61,168 nucleotides of DNA. Source: an uncultured Acidobacteriota bacterium (GTDB lineage: Bacteria > Acidobacteriota > Terriglobia > Bryobacterales > Bryobacteraceae). Location of the stretch: contig CAADGY010000299.1 of the NCBI GenBank assembly GCA_900696665.1, forward strand, positions 1 through 61,168, given 5' to 3'. Shown here piece after piece: positions 34,965 through 43,834 of this stretch (position 1 is the stretch's first letter; each line of letters starts with the position of its first letter). The position numbers and the translations under genes are program-made. Under the pieces are notes generated by a model. It saw only the letters and a list, made by a program, of their open reading frames with translations. It did not search any database and was not told where the DNA came from.

Positions 34965-37295
34965 TTAGAACAGCCGCTCCTGCCTCTTCAGTGTTCCAAA
35001 AGATCCGATATTGGCAACCACAAAAGCCACGCGGAATTGATTCTCACTGCGTGTGCCTAGACCGAACCGCCGGAACTGAAAGCTGATTCCGCAGCAGTCG
35101 GTGTTATAGGTGACCTGTGTGGTCGTCCACTGCATGCTGCTGGTGCGGAAGTCGTAGATGGTGCTGAAGGCCGCCATCCAACCCCGCCGGGCCTCATTGC
35201 CGTAAATCATGAGACCGCGCAACTGGTTCGAGGGTGGAGAGATTCGGCCCACGCGGAAATCTTCACAGGGAAACTCACCGCTATAGCCGGCCACCGGAGT
35301 GCAACTTACCCGCGTATGGCCGGCCGAGATGAAGTACTGCTTGAAGCGGACATCGGCGACCAGTCCACTATTGGTAAATTTGCCGTGCAGCGGGTCGTAG
35401 TCGGCTCGCCATTCCGCTCCCAGGTAGGAGGCCGGGTTGAGCCGGAGTACGGAGACAATGGGGGAATAGCGGCGGGGCCGGTCGAGAAAGCCGTACCCGG
35501 TCAATTGAGCGGAACTTGAGACCACGTTCCGGCGCCCGGTGACGAGAGCTCCGCCAAAGTCTGTGTCGAAGTACCGCCTTTGCCACACCTGCCAGCTAGC
35601 CGCCTCGTACACGTGGACACCGCGCTTGACAAAAAGCCGGTTGGTCAGAGAGATGTCCGCCTCGGTGGTGTTGGAAAGCAGTTCCGTTTCATCGAAGAGA
35701 ATGATCCGGCCAAAATCGGCAACCCCGTCGACGTGCCGGAAGCCCGCGCGCGGTTCAATGACATGCTTCATTCGCTCGCCCAGCCATCGCGGTGCATTGA
35801 ACACGCGCTCGAGCGGAGGCGGCACCAGATCGACGGTCACGTCGCGCGCGTGGCGGTTGATATTGCGCCCGAGGATCAGTTGTCCGTTTTGCGGGTGTTC
35901 GAGCTTCTGCTCGCCATAGTGCGTTTCGTGAAGGCCGAAACTCGGAATCAGATTGATCCCTTTCCAGCGCAATGCTGTTGTCACGCGCGGAGCAAGGTTC
36001 ATGCGCTCCAGGAACCGCGCGGTTTCAAAGAGCGGCTGCTTTCTGCGAATCAGGCCGGCGCTCGATTCGAGTGAAACCCACAGCGGCAGGCCGCGGGTCC
36101 ACACCTGCCGTTCCCGGCTGTTGAACTGAATCTCGGGCAGCTTGCGGATGACTATCTTGTCGTCGGGCCGAGTGCTCTGGAACACTTCGTTGTTGTCAGC
36201 CACGATATTGAGGCCGAACGAGGACCAGTGTTTCGTCACGTATCCGATGGAGTGGACCTCTGAAAAGATCGCCTCATAGAAAGACTCCGTGAATGCCTGC
36301 CGGAACACAAACGAGCTGAGATAGTTGAAGTCGACCCGGCCGTGAAAGCCGTAAGGCAATTCGGAACGGCCCTCGAACTCCATCAGGTATCCGCCCTCTT
36401 TGCGCCGCTCCCCGTCCGGCAGTTTCAGACCCCGGTCGTTCACACCATAGAGGACAAAGTTGAAGTCCGTCCCTTCGCGGGGTTTCCCGCGAAAATCGAC
36501 ATTGTGTGCGAATCCGCGCTGTGTGAAGTACTGCCCGCGGTACATGGCGTCGTAGCTGCGGTTAATGGCCCAGTAGTAGCCGATGCCAAGCATCTTCCCT
36601 CGCCGCGAGCTGTTGCCGATGTTGGGTGTAAGGAATCCGCTCTGGCGTGGCAGGCGCTCCAGCGATTTGTAAAAAACCGGTGTGTAGAAGATCGGCAGGA
36701 ACCTGACACGGAAAACCGATTGATAGGCGATAGCCCTATCGCCGGGGATGATGTCGAACTTCGGCCCGCGCAGTGTCCACCAGGGCCGCGGCAGCTTACA
36801 GTTCGTTATGAAGCCGTCGTGCAGGATGTAGCGATTCTTGATGCGTTCAGCCCACCGCGCCTGAAACGAAAACGGGTTTGTCGTGGTGAGAACGCCCGGC
36901 CGGGCCTCAATTTTTGCGGGCGATGATCCGCGGACATTGTAATACTTTCCCCGCTCCTCGCCGATGTAATATTCGACTTTGTCGGCGAAGAGTTCCTCGC
37001 CGCCCGCAAAATTGATGAAATGAACATTGCCACGGGCTTCAGCGTACTGCGCAGCTTCGTCAAAGTCGATCTCATCGGCTTTCAGCAACACCTCCGTCGT
37101 TTCGAGCTTGGCCGCGCCCCGAAGCCTGTACACCTGACCCTCCGCTTCCTGCGTAATGGCCTGCACTGAAATATATTCGCGTCCGGGCAGGTCTGGATTC
37201 GGCGCGCGTGCGGGAGGCGGGGGTGGGGCTGCCGGCTGTGCGAAAACGGGCATGGCACAGGCTGCCAAAAGTGCGGGAATTGAGGCAAACGGCAA
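34965..37295 (-). CDS. lptD: LPS-assembly protein LptD
   Basis: This outer-membrane barrel inserts lipopolysaccharide into the outer leaflet with LptE. A signal-like segment (LPFASIPALLAACAMPVFA) precedes an LptA-like/OstA jelly-roll domain (AAKLETTEVLLKADEIDFDEAAQYAEARGNVHF) and a long barrel (GIGYYWAINRSYDA through TQVTYNTDCCGISFQFRRFGLGTR). Cysteines near residue 200 (TNCKLPRPWW) and near the C-terminus could form the structural disulfides. The start is uncertain: the open frame reaches 37436, on top of the divergent gene's ATG, so a TTG at 37295 before the signal is given, without a clear ribosome-binding site. Confidence 0.88.
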   Translation of the reverse strand: MPFASIPALLAACAMPVFAQPAAPPPPPARAPNPDLPGREYISVQAITQEAEGQVYRLRGAAKLETTEVLLKADEIDFDEAAQYAEARGNVHFINFAGGEELFADKVEYYIGEERGKYYNVRGSSPAKIEARPGVLTTTNPFSFQARWAERIKNRYILHDGFITNCKLPRPWWTLRGPKFDIIPGDRAIAYQSVFRVRFLPIFYTPVFYKSLERLPRQSGFLTPNIGNSSRRGKMLGIGYYWAINRSYDAMYRGQYFTQRGFAHNVDFRGKPREGTDFNFVLYGVNDRGLKLPDGERRKEGGYLMEFEGRSELPYGFHGRVDFNYLSSFVFRQAFTESFYEAIFSEVHSIGYVTKHWSSFGLNIVADNNEVFQSTRPDDKIVIRKLPEIQFNSRERQVWTRGLPLWVSLESSAGLIRRKQPLFETARFLERMNLAPRVTTALRWKGINLIPSFGLHETHYGEQKLEHPQNGQLILGRNINRHARDVTVDLVPPPLERVFNAPRWLGERMKHVIEPRAGFRHVDGVADFGRIILFDETELLSNTTEADISLTNRLFVKRGVHVYEAASWQVWQRRYFDTDFGGALVTGRRNVVSSSAQLTGYGFLDRPRRYSPIVSVLRLNPASYLGAEWRADYDPLHGKFTNSGLVADVRFKQYFISAGHTRVSCTPVAGYSGEFPCEDFRVGRISPPSNQLRGLMIYGNEARRGWMAAFSTIYDFRTSSMQWTTTQVTYNTDCCGISFQFRRFGLGTRSENQFRVAFVVANIGSFGTLKRQERLF

Positions 37296-37435
37296 AATTT
37301 CGTGACAAATACGGCCAATTATGTTACGTAAAGGTAGAAGCCTGACGTGCGGCGGACGTGCTCGGAGGTTCAATCGAAAACCGTAGCATGGATGCGAAAC
37401 ACGCCGCAAGGTGAGGATAAGACAGGTAACTGCCA

Positions 37436-38290
37436 ATGAACTGCCGCTATTGTGGTGTCTGGAACGATGAGGATGAGCATCGGTGCCAGCGATGCGGGCG
37501 CCGTCTCCAATTGGCGGCCGCGCGGCCCGCTCCGAACCTGTATCCGATCCGCTCGGCCGCCGCGCCGGAGTTGCAAACTCAGGTGAAGGTAGAGGTGCCG
37601 CCCAACCCCGCGCATCAACGGTCTGAGGTTAGCGTTCGCATGGAAGGCCGCACGGCTCCTGTGCAACGCAGCTTGTTTGGAAGTCCGCGTGTAGTGCAAC
37701 TCGAAGATTTTGCCGCAGGTGGACGGGCGAGGCGGCGCGAAGCGGCCAAGGTCGCCGCGAGACGGCCGAGGCGGCCTGCGCTCGAAGCCGGGCCGCAGCA
37801 AGGATTCGATTTTTCTGCTCCGGCTGCTCCGCCGGCCAGGCTTTTGCGGACCTCCATCGAAGCTGAGGTGTGTTGTGATGCGCCGGTGGCCTCGCTAGTG
37901 CACAGGTTGCTTGCGGTGGCACTCGATCTCAGCATTGTGGTAATTGCCAGTGGTGTTGTGACGTCGATGTACTATTTCGCCGGAGGAGAACTCCGTTTTA
38001 CGAAGCAGACCGTCCCCGTGCTGTTTGCGGTTCCGGCGCTACTCTATTTCTTCTATAGCGCCATCTGCTGCATTGCGCGAAAAGAGACCCCGGGAATGAA
38101 CTGGACCGGCCTCACACTGCTGAACTTTGACGGGCGCCGGCCGACGGTAAAGCAACGATGGGCTCGACTGGGGGGTACCTGCCTTGCCATACTGGCAGGA
38201 GGACTGGGCATTCTGTGGGCGCTGGGCGATGAAGAGAGCCTGGCTTGGCAGGATCACATTTCCGGCACGTTTCCCAGCTACCGGCTGTAG
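37436..38290 (+). CDS. Zinc-ribbon and RDD-domain membrane protein
   Basis: Residues 1-25 form a zinc ribbon, MNCRYCGVWNDEDEHRCQRCG. A variable basic region follows, and the last 130 residues are an RDD domain. That domain has VHRLLAVALDLSIVV with the characteristic Arg and Asp, membrane helices near residues 160-185, 195-215 and 240-262, and LAWQDHISGTF near the end with the second Asp. RDD proteins are small membrane proteins of mostly unknown or ion-transport function. The gene diverges from lptD and lies upstream of pgi, so envelope biogenesis is possible but unproven. Confidence 0.82.
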   Translation: MNCRYCGVWNDEDEHRCQRCGRRLQLAAARPAPNLYPIRSAAAPELQTQVKVEVPPNPAHQRSEVSVRMEGRTAPVQRSLFGSPRVVQLEDFAAGGRARRREAAKVAARRPRRPALEAGPQQGFDFSAPAAPPARLLRTSIEAEVCCDAPVASLVHRLLAVALDLSIVVIASGVVTSMYYFAGGELRFTKQTVPVLFAVPALLYFFYSAICCIARKETPGMNWTGLTLLNFDGRRPTVKQRWARLGGTCLAILAGGLGILWALGDEESLAWQDHISGTFPSYRL

Positions 38291-38379
38291 GACGAAAACC
38301 GCTTACTCACGCGCGCGACTCCGTTTCCGGGGAAGCGGACCCGCTTCTAACGGGAAAACACAGGCCAGTAAAATACATC

Positions 38380-39780
38380 ATGAGTATTCATTTCGACCAC
38401 ACGAATATGCTCGCCAGTATGGTGGGCGAAAAGAACGGGCTCACGGCCCGGGAGATCGGCGGCGCTGGCGGGGCGGCTAAAGACGCGCTAGCCGGCTTCC
38501 GCAAATTGAGCGAAAAGGGTCTTTACGGATTTCCTCACCTGCCGTTTCAAAAAGACACGATTCAGGAAATACGCCGGTTTGCGGAGGAAATGCGGGGCTC
38601 CTACGATACCGTGTGCGTCGTCGGGATCGGGGGTAGCGCCCTGGGCGCATGGGCGCTCGACAACGCCATGCGCGGTCCGCACCCGGTACAGGGTGAGTAC
38701 TCGGCGGATTTCCCCCGCCTTGTGATTCTCGATAACGTCGATCCGTCCTTTATCGCAGCGGCTCTCGATTCGATGAATCCCAGGAAGACACTGGTGGTGG
38801 TCATCGCGAAATCGGGTAGTACAGCCGAAACAGTGGCCACGTTTTTGGTGATCCGCGATTGGATGGTGCGGAAACTGGGCAAGAAAGCGAACCGGCGCAT
38901 CCTGGCCGTCACATCGGCCGGTAAAGGTGACCTGAAAAAGCTTGCGACCGCGGAGAACTACCGGACATTTCATATCCCTGATAACGTCGGCGGGCGTTTC
39001 AGTGTGTTGTCGCCGGTCGGGTTGGTTCCGGCGGCACTGATCGGGATCGATATTCGAAAGTTGTCGAAAGGCGCTGCCGCCATGACGCACTCCTGCTGGC
39101 AGGAGGACCTGGCCGAAAATCAGGCCTTGAGAGCAGCACTGCTTCACTACCTCCTCCTGACCCGGAAAGGCAAAACGATTCAGGTGGCTTTCCCCTACTC
39201 GAACCGGCTCTGGGGGCTGGCTTTCTGGTTCCGGCAGCTATGGGCGGAATCGCTCGGCAAAGCCAGAAATCGTAAAGGCAAGGCCGTCCACACCGGTCAG
39301 ACGCCGGTGGCGGCGCTCGGAACCACAGACCAGCACTCGCAGGTCCAGTTGTACATGGAAGGACCGAACGATAAAGTCTTCTCCTTTTGGGCCGCCGGCA
39401 GGTTTCCGGACGCGGGCAGGATCCCGAGAAACGGTACCGGCTTGGAAGCTTTCGATGCTCTGGCCGGACAGAGCCTGGAGAAATTGATTCAGGCCGAGCG
39501 CGTTTCCACGGCGGCGGCTCTCACCGGAAATGGGCGCCCAAACTGCACCTTCACCCTCGACCGGATTGACGAAGAACACCTTGGCGCTTTCCTGCAATTC
39601 ATGGAATTTGAAACCGCGTTTGCGGGCGAATTACTCGACATCAACGCCTTCGATCAGGAAGGAGTCGAACTCGGAAAGAAGTTCACCTATGGGTTGATGG
39701 GACGTCCAGGATTCGAAGAATACCGCGAACGCTTCGAAGAATATGAAAAAAGGCGGCGGACAGCCGGGGCGGATCGATAG
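38380..39780 (+). CDS. pgi: Glucose-6-phosphate isomerase
   Basis: The enzyme interconverts glucose-6-phosphate and fructose-6-phosphate. The 466-residue sequence has the two SIS-type sugar-phosphate folds: VVGIGGSALGAWAL, VIAKSGSTAETVATF and SAGKGDLKKLA, and GGRFSVLSPVGLVPAAL. The second half contains WAESLGKA, TPVAALGTTDQHSQVQLYMEGP and FEFETAFAGEL-like segments. It is shorter than E. coli Pgi (about 550), in line with the compact bacterial type. The ATG at 38380 is preferred: the frame continues upstream to 38245 but overlaps the RDD gene. The symbol reflects the standard name. Confidence 0.94.
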   Translation: MSIHFDHTNMLASMVGEKNGLTAREIGGAGGAAKDALAGFRKLSEKGLYGFPHLPFQKDTIQEIRRFAEEMRGSYDTVCVVGIGGSALGAWALDNAMRGPHPVQGEYSADFPRLVILDNVDPSFIAAALDSMNPRKTLVVVIAKSGSTAETVATFLVIRDWMVRKLGKKANRRILAVTSAGKGDLKKLATAENYRTFHIPDNVGGRFSVLSPVGLVPAALIGIDIRKLSKGAAAMTHSCWQEDLAENQALRAALLHYLLLTRKGKTIQVAFPYSNRLWGLAFWFRQLWAESLGKARNRKGKAVHTGQTPVAALGTTDQHSQVQLYMEGPNDKVFSFWAAGRFPDAGRIPRNGTGLEAFDALAGQSLEKLIQAERVSTAAALTGNGRPNCTFTLDRIDEEHLGAFLQFMEFETAFAGELLDINAFDQEGVELGKKFTYGLMGRPGFEEYRERFEEYEKRRRTAGADR

Positions 39781-39784
39781 GTGG

Positions 39785-39828
39785 GTCAATTAGCGGAACC
39801 CGGATCGATAAATCGTGTTATTTCACCC
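39785..39828 (+). repeat. Repeat copy 1, possible enhancer-binding site before hypA
   Basis: The 44-bp sequence aligns without gaps to 40446-40489, with 33 identical bases by my count. The 3' part, AAATCGTGT-n-ATTTCACCC, is nearly unchanged. The centre lies about 130 bp upstream of a sigma-54-like -24 element, a typical distance for an enhancer-binding protein. Confidence 0.55.
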
Positions 39829-39946
39829 CGTTCTCTCCGTCCAATGCGTTAACGGCCACCCGCTCACGTGCGTAGTGCGATCACAAGTGCTGCGGTAATA
39901 ACAAATTTTTCTGAGTGATGACCGCGAGGAAGTGGTTAATTTGCTC

Positions 39947-39962
39947 TGGCACGCCACGTGCT
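39947..39962 (+). promoter_or_regulatory. Sigma-54-type promoter before hypA
   Basis: TGGCAC-GCCAC-GTGCT matches the -24/-12 consensus TGGCAC-N5-TTGCW except for G in place of the first T of the -12 box. GG and GC are correctly spaced. The predicted start is near 39973, about 175 bp before the hypA GTG. Confidence 0.6.
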
Positions 39963-40150
39963 TTCTTGCGATCGAAGGTTGCCATGGCGATCCCAACTGC
40001 GACACCGGCGCAGTTTGTGCTGATGTCCAGCCCCTTCGAATCCACCATTAACAAAGCCATTCAGTACGGACACCTACAATGCCGTCGACTGCAAGGATCG
40101 CGGAGTAATGCCGCTACGGATGTTATCGACGGGATAGACGAGGTCGCGGC

Positions 40151-40414
40151 GTGCACGAATCATCCCTGATCTCCAGTTTGATCGACAAGGTGGTAGCACT
40201 GGCTGAGGAAAACAATGCGTCCACCGTGAAGGCCGTGGAAATTTCGATTGGCGCTTTGGCCGGTGTCAGTCCCGAATACCTGATGGAACAGTTCCGCGCG
40301 GTGGCGGCCGGGACGATTGCCGGGGAGGCGGAACTGCGAATTGAAGTATCAAAAGATAAGGATTCTCCCCGCGCGCATGAATTGGTATTGATCACGTTGG
40401 AGTTGGAGCGTTGA
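40151..40414 (+). CDS. hypA: HypA-like hydrogenase nickel chaperone lacking the zinc-finger loop
   Basis: The start is a GTG at 40151, with GAGG 8 bp upstream, giving the obligatory MHE N-terminus whose His2 binds nickel. The 87 residues keep the HypA nickel domain (VKAVEISIGALAGVSPEYLMEQFRAVAAGTIAGEAEL) and the last strand (ELVLITLELER). The roughly 30-residue zinc-binding segment with two CxxC motifs, present in E. coli HypA (about 115 residues), is missing. No frameshift is seen. HypA delivers nickel to the large subunit with HypB, and no hypB is present in this window. It is separated from hydB by a regulatory gap. Confidence 0.82.
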   Translation: MHESSLISSLIDKVVALAEENNASTVKAVEISIGALAGVSPEYLMEQFRAVAAGTIAGEAELRIEVSKDKDSPRAHELVLITLELER

Positions 40415-40445
40415 GTGACTGTGCGCGGCACAAGGGAGCAGGTGC

Positions 40446-40489
40446 GTCAATTGGCGATAAAAAGATCTGAAAATCGTGTGATTTCACCC
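40446..40489 (+). repeat. Repeat copy 2, possible enhancer-binding site before hydB
   Basis: This copy contains the perfect short palindrome AAATC-GTGT-GATTT (40471-40484), preceded by GTCAATTGGCG. Its centre lies about 62 bp upstream of the -24 element at 40539. It is the second copy of the sequence at 39785-39828. Confidence 0.55.
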
Positions 40490-40538
40490 ATCATGTTTTT
40501 CGGATAAGGAAACGTCTGTGTTTTTAGTTGCTTAACTG

Positions 40539-40554
40539 TGGCACGTCAAGTGCT
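40539..40554 (+). promoter_or_regulatory. Sigma-54-type promoter before hydB
   Basis: TGGCAC-GTCAA-GTGCT has the same -24/-12 form as the site before hypA, with GG and GC correctly spaced. The predicted start lies near 40565, only 13 bp before the hydB ATG, so the leader would be very short or the start slightly downstream. A second TGGCAC at 40562 has no -12 box. Confidence 0.6.
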
Positions 40555-40577
40555 AACCCTGTGGCACGGCGGTTATC

Positions 40578-41732
40578 ATGACGGCCAAAGCTGCAATGCG
40601 GAAGCAGTTTACTCTGAATCCGGCGGCCCTCGAACAGCTCTTCTCTGTCCTTGAATCCCATGATTTTCAAATCGTCGGCCCCACCATCCGGAATGGAACA
40701 ATCCAGTACGACTACATAAAAGGTTGCAAAGAACTGCCCTCCGGATGGACCAGCGAACAGGAACGGGCATCCTGCCGTCTGAAAAGGCGGAAGGATGATG
40801 CGCTATTCGGGTATGTCCCCGGCGCGGATAGTCTAAAGCGCTTTCTACATCCGCCGGAGTTGCGTCTGTTTCGAGCCGAGCGGGAGAACGGCGTATTCCG
40901 GATTCTCGACAATCCCGCGCCTGCGCCCAAGCTCGCCTTTGTTGGTGTGCGAAGCTGCGAGCTCCGTGCGCTCAGCATCCTCGACCGCGTCCTTGCGGAA
41001 GACCGGTATCCCGATGCGGCATATGTCGCGGCGCGCCGCCGGATTTTTATCGTGGCGGTGAACTGCACCGAGCCTGCGCCCACCTGTTTTTGTACGTCAA
41101 TGGGCGGTGGTCCGGAAGCGGGCGGCGGATTCGACCTGTTGCTGACCGAGATTGTCTCGGACAACCAGCACGTTTTCGTTGCCGAAGCAGGCACTTCGGA
41201 AGGTTCGGGAGTGCTTGCGGTCCTGAATCCCGGGGAAGTTACCAAGGAAATAATGGCGGCACTGCACGAAGCGATGGACCGCTCCAAAGCAGCCTTTAAA
41301 AGAGAGGTGGCGACGGAAGGTCTTCGGGAACTTCTCTACGAGAGTTTCGACCATCCACAGTGGGACCGCGTAGCCGCGCAGTGCTTCCTGTGTGCAAACT
41401 GCACCATGGTGTGCCCAACCTGCTTCTGTGTCACCGTCGAAGACAGCACGGATGTACCGGTCCGGCGGGCCGAACGGTGGCGGAAGTGGGATTCCTGCTT
41501 TACCCAGAATTTCTCTTATATCCATGGCGGAAGCGTGCGCCTCTCGCCGAAGTCCCGCTACAGGCAGTGGCTGACTCATAAGATGGCTGCCTGGGTCGAC
41601 CAGTTTGGAACTTTTGGGTGTGTCGGATGCGGCCGTTGTATCACGTGGTGCCCCGCCGGCATTGATGTTACCGAACAGATCGCCGCCCTGCGCGGGACAG
41701 CCGCTCCTGCGGCAAGCGACGGCGCTGGCTGA
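40578..41732 (+). CDS. hydB: Group 3b [NiFe] hydrogenase beta subunit (4Fe-4S electron-transfer protein)
   Basis: The 384-residue protein belongs to the HydB/HyhB type of sulfhydrogenase beta subunits. Two [4Fe-4S] ferredoxin-like clusters are visible in CFLCANCTMVCPTCFC and GCVGCGRCITWCPAGI. Further cysteines lie in APTCFCTSMGG and VGVRSCELRALS. It passes electrons between the flavin subunit (HydG) and the hydrogenase small subunit. It opens the main hydrogenase operon, after a sigma-54-like promoter, and is followed by a 17-bp gap. Confidence 0.88.
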   Translation: MTAKAAMRKQFTLNPAALEQLFSVLESHDFQIVGPTIRNGTIQYDYIKGCKELPSGWTSEQERASCRLKRRKDDALFGYVPGADSLKRFLHPPELRLFRAERENGVFRILDNPAPAPKLAFVGVRSCELRALSILDRVLAEDRYPDAAYVAARRRIFIVAVNCTEPAPTCFCTSMGGGPEAGGGFDLLLTEIVSDNQHVFVAEAGTSEGSGVLAVLNPGEVTKEIMAALHEAMDRSKAAFKREVATEGLRELLYESFDHPQWDRVAAQCFLCANCTMVCPTCFCVTVEDSTDVPVRRAERWRKWDSCFTQNFSYIHGGSVRLSPKSRYRQWLTHKMAAWVDQFGTFGCVGCGRCITWCPAGIDVTEQIAALRGTAAPAASDGAG

Positions 41733-41749
41733 GGAGGAGGTATTGGGAA

Positions 41750-42226
41750 ATGGAAACGCAGACCCTCGTGGGTACACTTGCAAAACACCCCTTCCTTGTG
41801 GGGATGCTGCCTCACCACGTGGACCGGCTGGCGTCCATGGCGTTTGAGGTGAAGTTCAAACAGGACGAATTCATCTTTCGTGAAGGGGACGAGTCCGGCT
41901 TTTTCTACCTGCTGCTGTCTGGGAAGGTCGCTCTGGAAGTGCAGGCGCCGGCGCGGACGTTTCGAATCCAAGTCGTAGGAGAAGGCGAGGAATTGGGCTG
42001 GTCGTCGCTGCTTTCTCCGGCGCGAAAGTGTTTTCAGGCACGATGCCTCGAACCGGTGATCGCACTCGCTTTTGATGGCGTACGTTTGCGTGGCGCCTGC
42101 GACGCCGATAGCGAATTTGGCTATTGCCTGATGAAAAACGTGCTGGGTGTCGTTGCCGAGCGTCTGCAAGCGACACGCCTGCAACTGCTCGATGTTTTCA
42201 AACCGGTCGGGAGCAAGATGATATGA
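41750..42226 (+). CDS. Cyclic-nucleotide-binding-domain protein, no DNA-binding domain
   Basis: The 158 residues are a single CAP_ED domain: LPHHVDRLASMAFEVKFKQDEFIF, then GDESGFFYLLLSGKVALEV. The phosphate-binding cassette, LGWSSLLSPARKCFQARC, keeps Arg but has Trp where the cAMP-binding Glu normally sits. There is no helix-turn-helix, so it is not a Crp/Fnr-type regulator. It lies between hydB and hydG and overlaps hydG by an ATGA. It may be a ligand- or redox-responsive accessory of the hydrogenase. The ligand is unknown. Confidence 0.85.
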   Translation: METQTLVGTLAKHPFLVGMLPHHVDRLASMAFEVKFKQDEFIFREGDESGFFYLLLSGKVALEVQAPARTFRIQVVGEGEELGWSSLLSPARKCFQARCLEPVIALAFDGVRLRGACDADSEFGYCLMKNVLGVVAERLQATRLQLLDVFKPVGSKMI

Positions 42227-43056
42227 CGGCGGCGAGCGTAATGACTCCGCTCGCTGCCCGGGTCGCGCGAGTCGATAAAGAGACGCACGATACCTTCACG
42301 CTGGCGATGGAATCGGGCAACGGGGTCGATCTACCGCGCTTTCGTCCGGGCCAGTTCAGCATGTTGTATCTGTTTGGGGCCGGCGAACTGCCGATTTCGA
42401 TCAGCGGTGATCCGGAAAAGCCCGGTGAACTGGTCTACACGGTGCGTTCGGTCGGGCAGGTTACCTACGCGCTGGTTACTCGCAAGCCGGGTGATTCGGT
42501 GGGGGTGCGGGGGCCTTTCGGCACACAATGGCCGCTGGCGTCCGCGCGTGGCCGCGATATATTGATTGTCGCCGGGGGCATCGGTCTCGCGCCGCTGCGG
42601 CCCGCAATCTATCACATTCTGAGGCAGCGAGGCGACTATGGCCGGCTCGTTCTTCTCTACGGCGCGCGCGGCCCCAGGGATCTTCTGTACAAAAAGGAAC
42701 TCTCCGCGTGGTCGTATCTGCCCGATACTCAGGTGTTGACCACGGTCGACTATGGCGGCGTGAACTGGCGCGGGCATGTGGGCGTGGTAACCACGTTGTT
42801 CCGCTTCATCCGCCTTCAACCGGGCCAGACGACGGCATTCATCTGCGGGCCGGAACTGATGATGCGCTACGTGGTGAGGGAGTTGGAAACGCGTGGTATG
42901 CCGGCCGGGCACATTCACCTGTCGATGGAGCGCAACATGAAGTGTGCGGTCGGTTTCTGCGGCCACTGCCAGATGGGGCCGCACTTCATCTGCAAAGACG
43001 GGCCGATCTTCCCCTACCCGGAGATGCGGCCGTGGCTGGACCGTTATGAACTCTGA
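42223..43056 (+). CDS. hydG: Group 3b [NiFe] hydrogenase gamma subunit (FAD/NAD(P)-binding)
   Basis: This is a ferredoxin-NADP reductase-like subunit. The FAD region is [23 protein letters not shown]. The NAD(P) region is [19 protein letters not shown], then [18 protein letters not shown] and [16 protein letters not shown]. The C-terminal 2Fe-2S site is [17 protein letters not shown]. It connects NAD(P)H to the beta subunit. The start at 42223 overlaps the upstream stop by ATGA; a longer frame from 42124 is not supported. The last codons overlap the start of the small subunit. Confidence 0.92.
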   Translation: MTAASVMTPLAARVARVDKETHDTFTLAMESGNGVDLPRFRPGQFSMLYLFGAGELPISISGDPEKPGELVYTVRSVGQVTYALVTRKPGDSVGVRGPFGTQWPLASARGRDILIVAGGIGLAPLRPAIYHILRQRGDYGRLVLLYGARGPRDLLYKKELSAWSYLPDTQVLTTVDYGGVNWRGHVGVVTTLFRFIRLQPGQTTAFICGPELMMRYVVRELETRGMPAGHIHLSMERNMKCAVGFCGHCQMGPHFICKDGPIFPYPEMRPWLDRYEL

Positions 43057-43834
43057 CACGGGCATGAAGCCGAAAATCGCCATTTTCAAATTCGCGTCCT
43101 GCGACGGTTGCCAGTTAAGCCTGCTGGAGCTGGAAGACTCGCTGTTGGACCTGGTGAACGCTGTTGAAATCGCCTACTTTCCGGAGGCGAGCCGCAGGAT
43201 GTTGAAAGGACCTTACGATATCGGCCTGGTGGAAGGCTCCATCACCACTCACCACGACGCGGAACGCATCCAGCGGGTCCGCCGCGAATCGAAGACCCTT
43301 GTGACTATCGGGGCATGCGCCACCGCCGGAGGCATACAGGCGTTGCGGAACTGGAAAGACGTTGGTGAATTCGTGCGGTTCGTCTATGCGAAGCCCGATT
43401 TTATCAGCACGCTGAAGATGTCTACTCCGGTTGCCGAACATGTTCCGGTGGACTTTGAGTTGCGGGGATGTCCTATCAATAAATTGCACCTGGTGGAACT
43501 GATCGGAGCAATGCTTGCCGGCAGGAAGCCCAATATTCCCACCTACAGCGTCTGTATGGAATGCAAACGGCGGGGCAACGTCTGCCTCGCCGTCAGCGCC
43601 AGTCTGCCCTGCCTGGGCCCGGTGACGCAAGCGGGTTGCGGCGCAATCTGTCCGGCGTATCATCGCGCCTGTTACGGGTGCTTCGGACCGATGGAAAATC
43701 CCAATCCCACAGCTCTGGCCGGGCGCTTCGAGGCGCAGGGCCACGCCGACCGCGACATCATGCGGGCGTTCCGCATGTTCAATGCCTGGTCCTGGCAATT
43801 CCGCCAGGTGAGCGAAGAAAGGGAGCGGAGATGA
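43046..43834 (+). CDS. hydD: Group 3b [NiFe] hydrogenase delta (small) subunit
   Basis: The 262-residue small subunit carries three iron-sulfur clusters in the chain to the NiFe site. Visible ligands are [26 protein letters not shown]-like [32 protein letters not shown] and [19 protein letters not shown]. There is no Tat signal, as expected for a cytoplasmic group 3 enzyme. The start is ATG 43046 or the internal ATG 43064 (MKPKIAIF). Its stop overlaps the large-subunit ATG. Confidence 0.93.
   Translation: MNSDTGMKPKIAIFKFASCDGCQLSLLELEDSLLDLVNAVEIAYFPEASRRMLKGPYDIGLVEGSITTHHDAERIQRVRRESKTLVTIGACATAGGIQALRNWKDVGEFVRFVYAKPDFISTLKMSTPVAEHVPVDFELRGCPINKLHLVELIGAMLAGRKPNIPTYSVCMECKRRGNVCLAVSASLPCLGPVTQAGCGAICPAYHRACYGCFGPMENPNPTALAGRFEAQGHADRDIMRAFRMFNAWSWQFRQVSEERERR

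Larger units (their letters stand above)
39781..40150. other. Regulatory intergenic region before the hydrogenase locus
   Basis: This 370-bp gap holds the first copy of a 44-bp repeat (39785-39828) and a sigma-54-like promoter (39947-39962). A short open frame (39915-40169) has no recognisable features and overlaps the hypA start, so it is not called. Confidence 0.55.

Noticed and set aside
39915-40169. 84-residue open frame before hypA
   Set aside because: It overlaps the hypA start, straddles the sigma-54-like promoter and has no recognisable feature.
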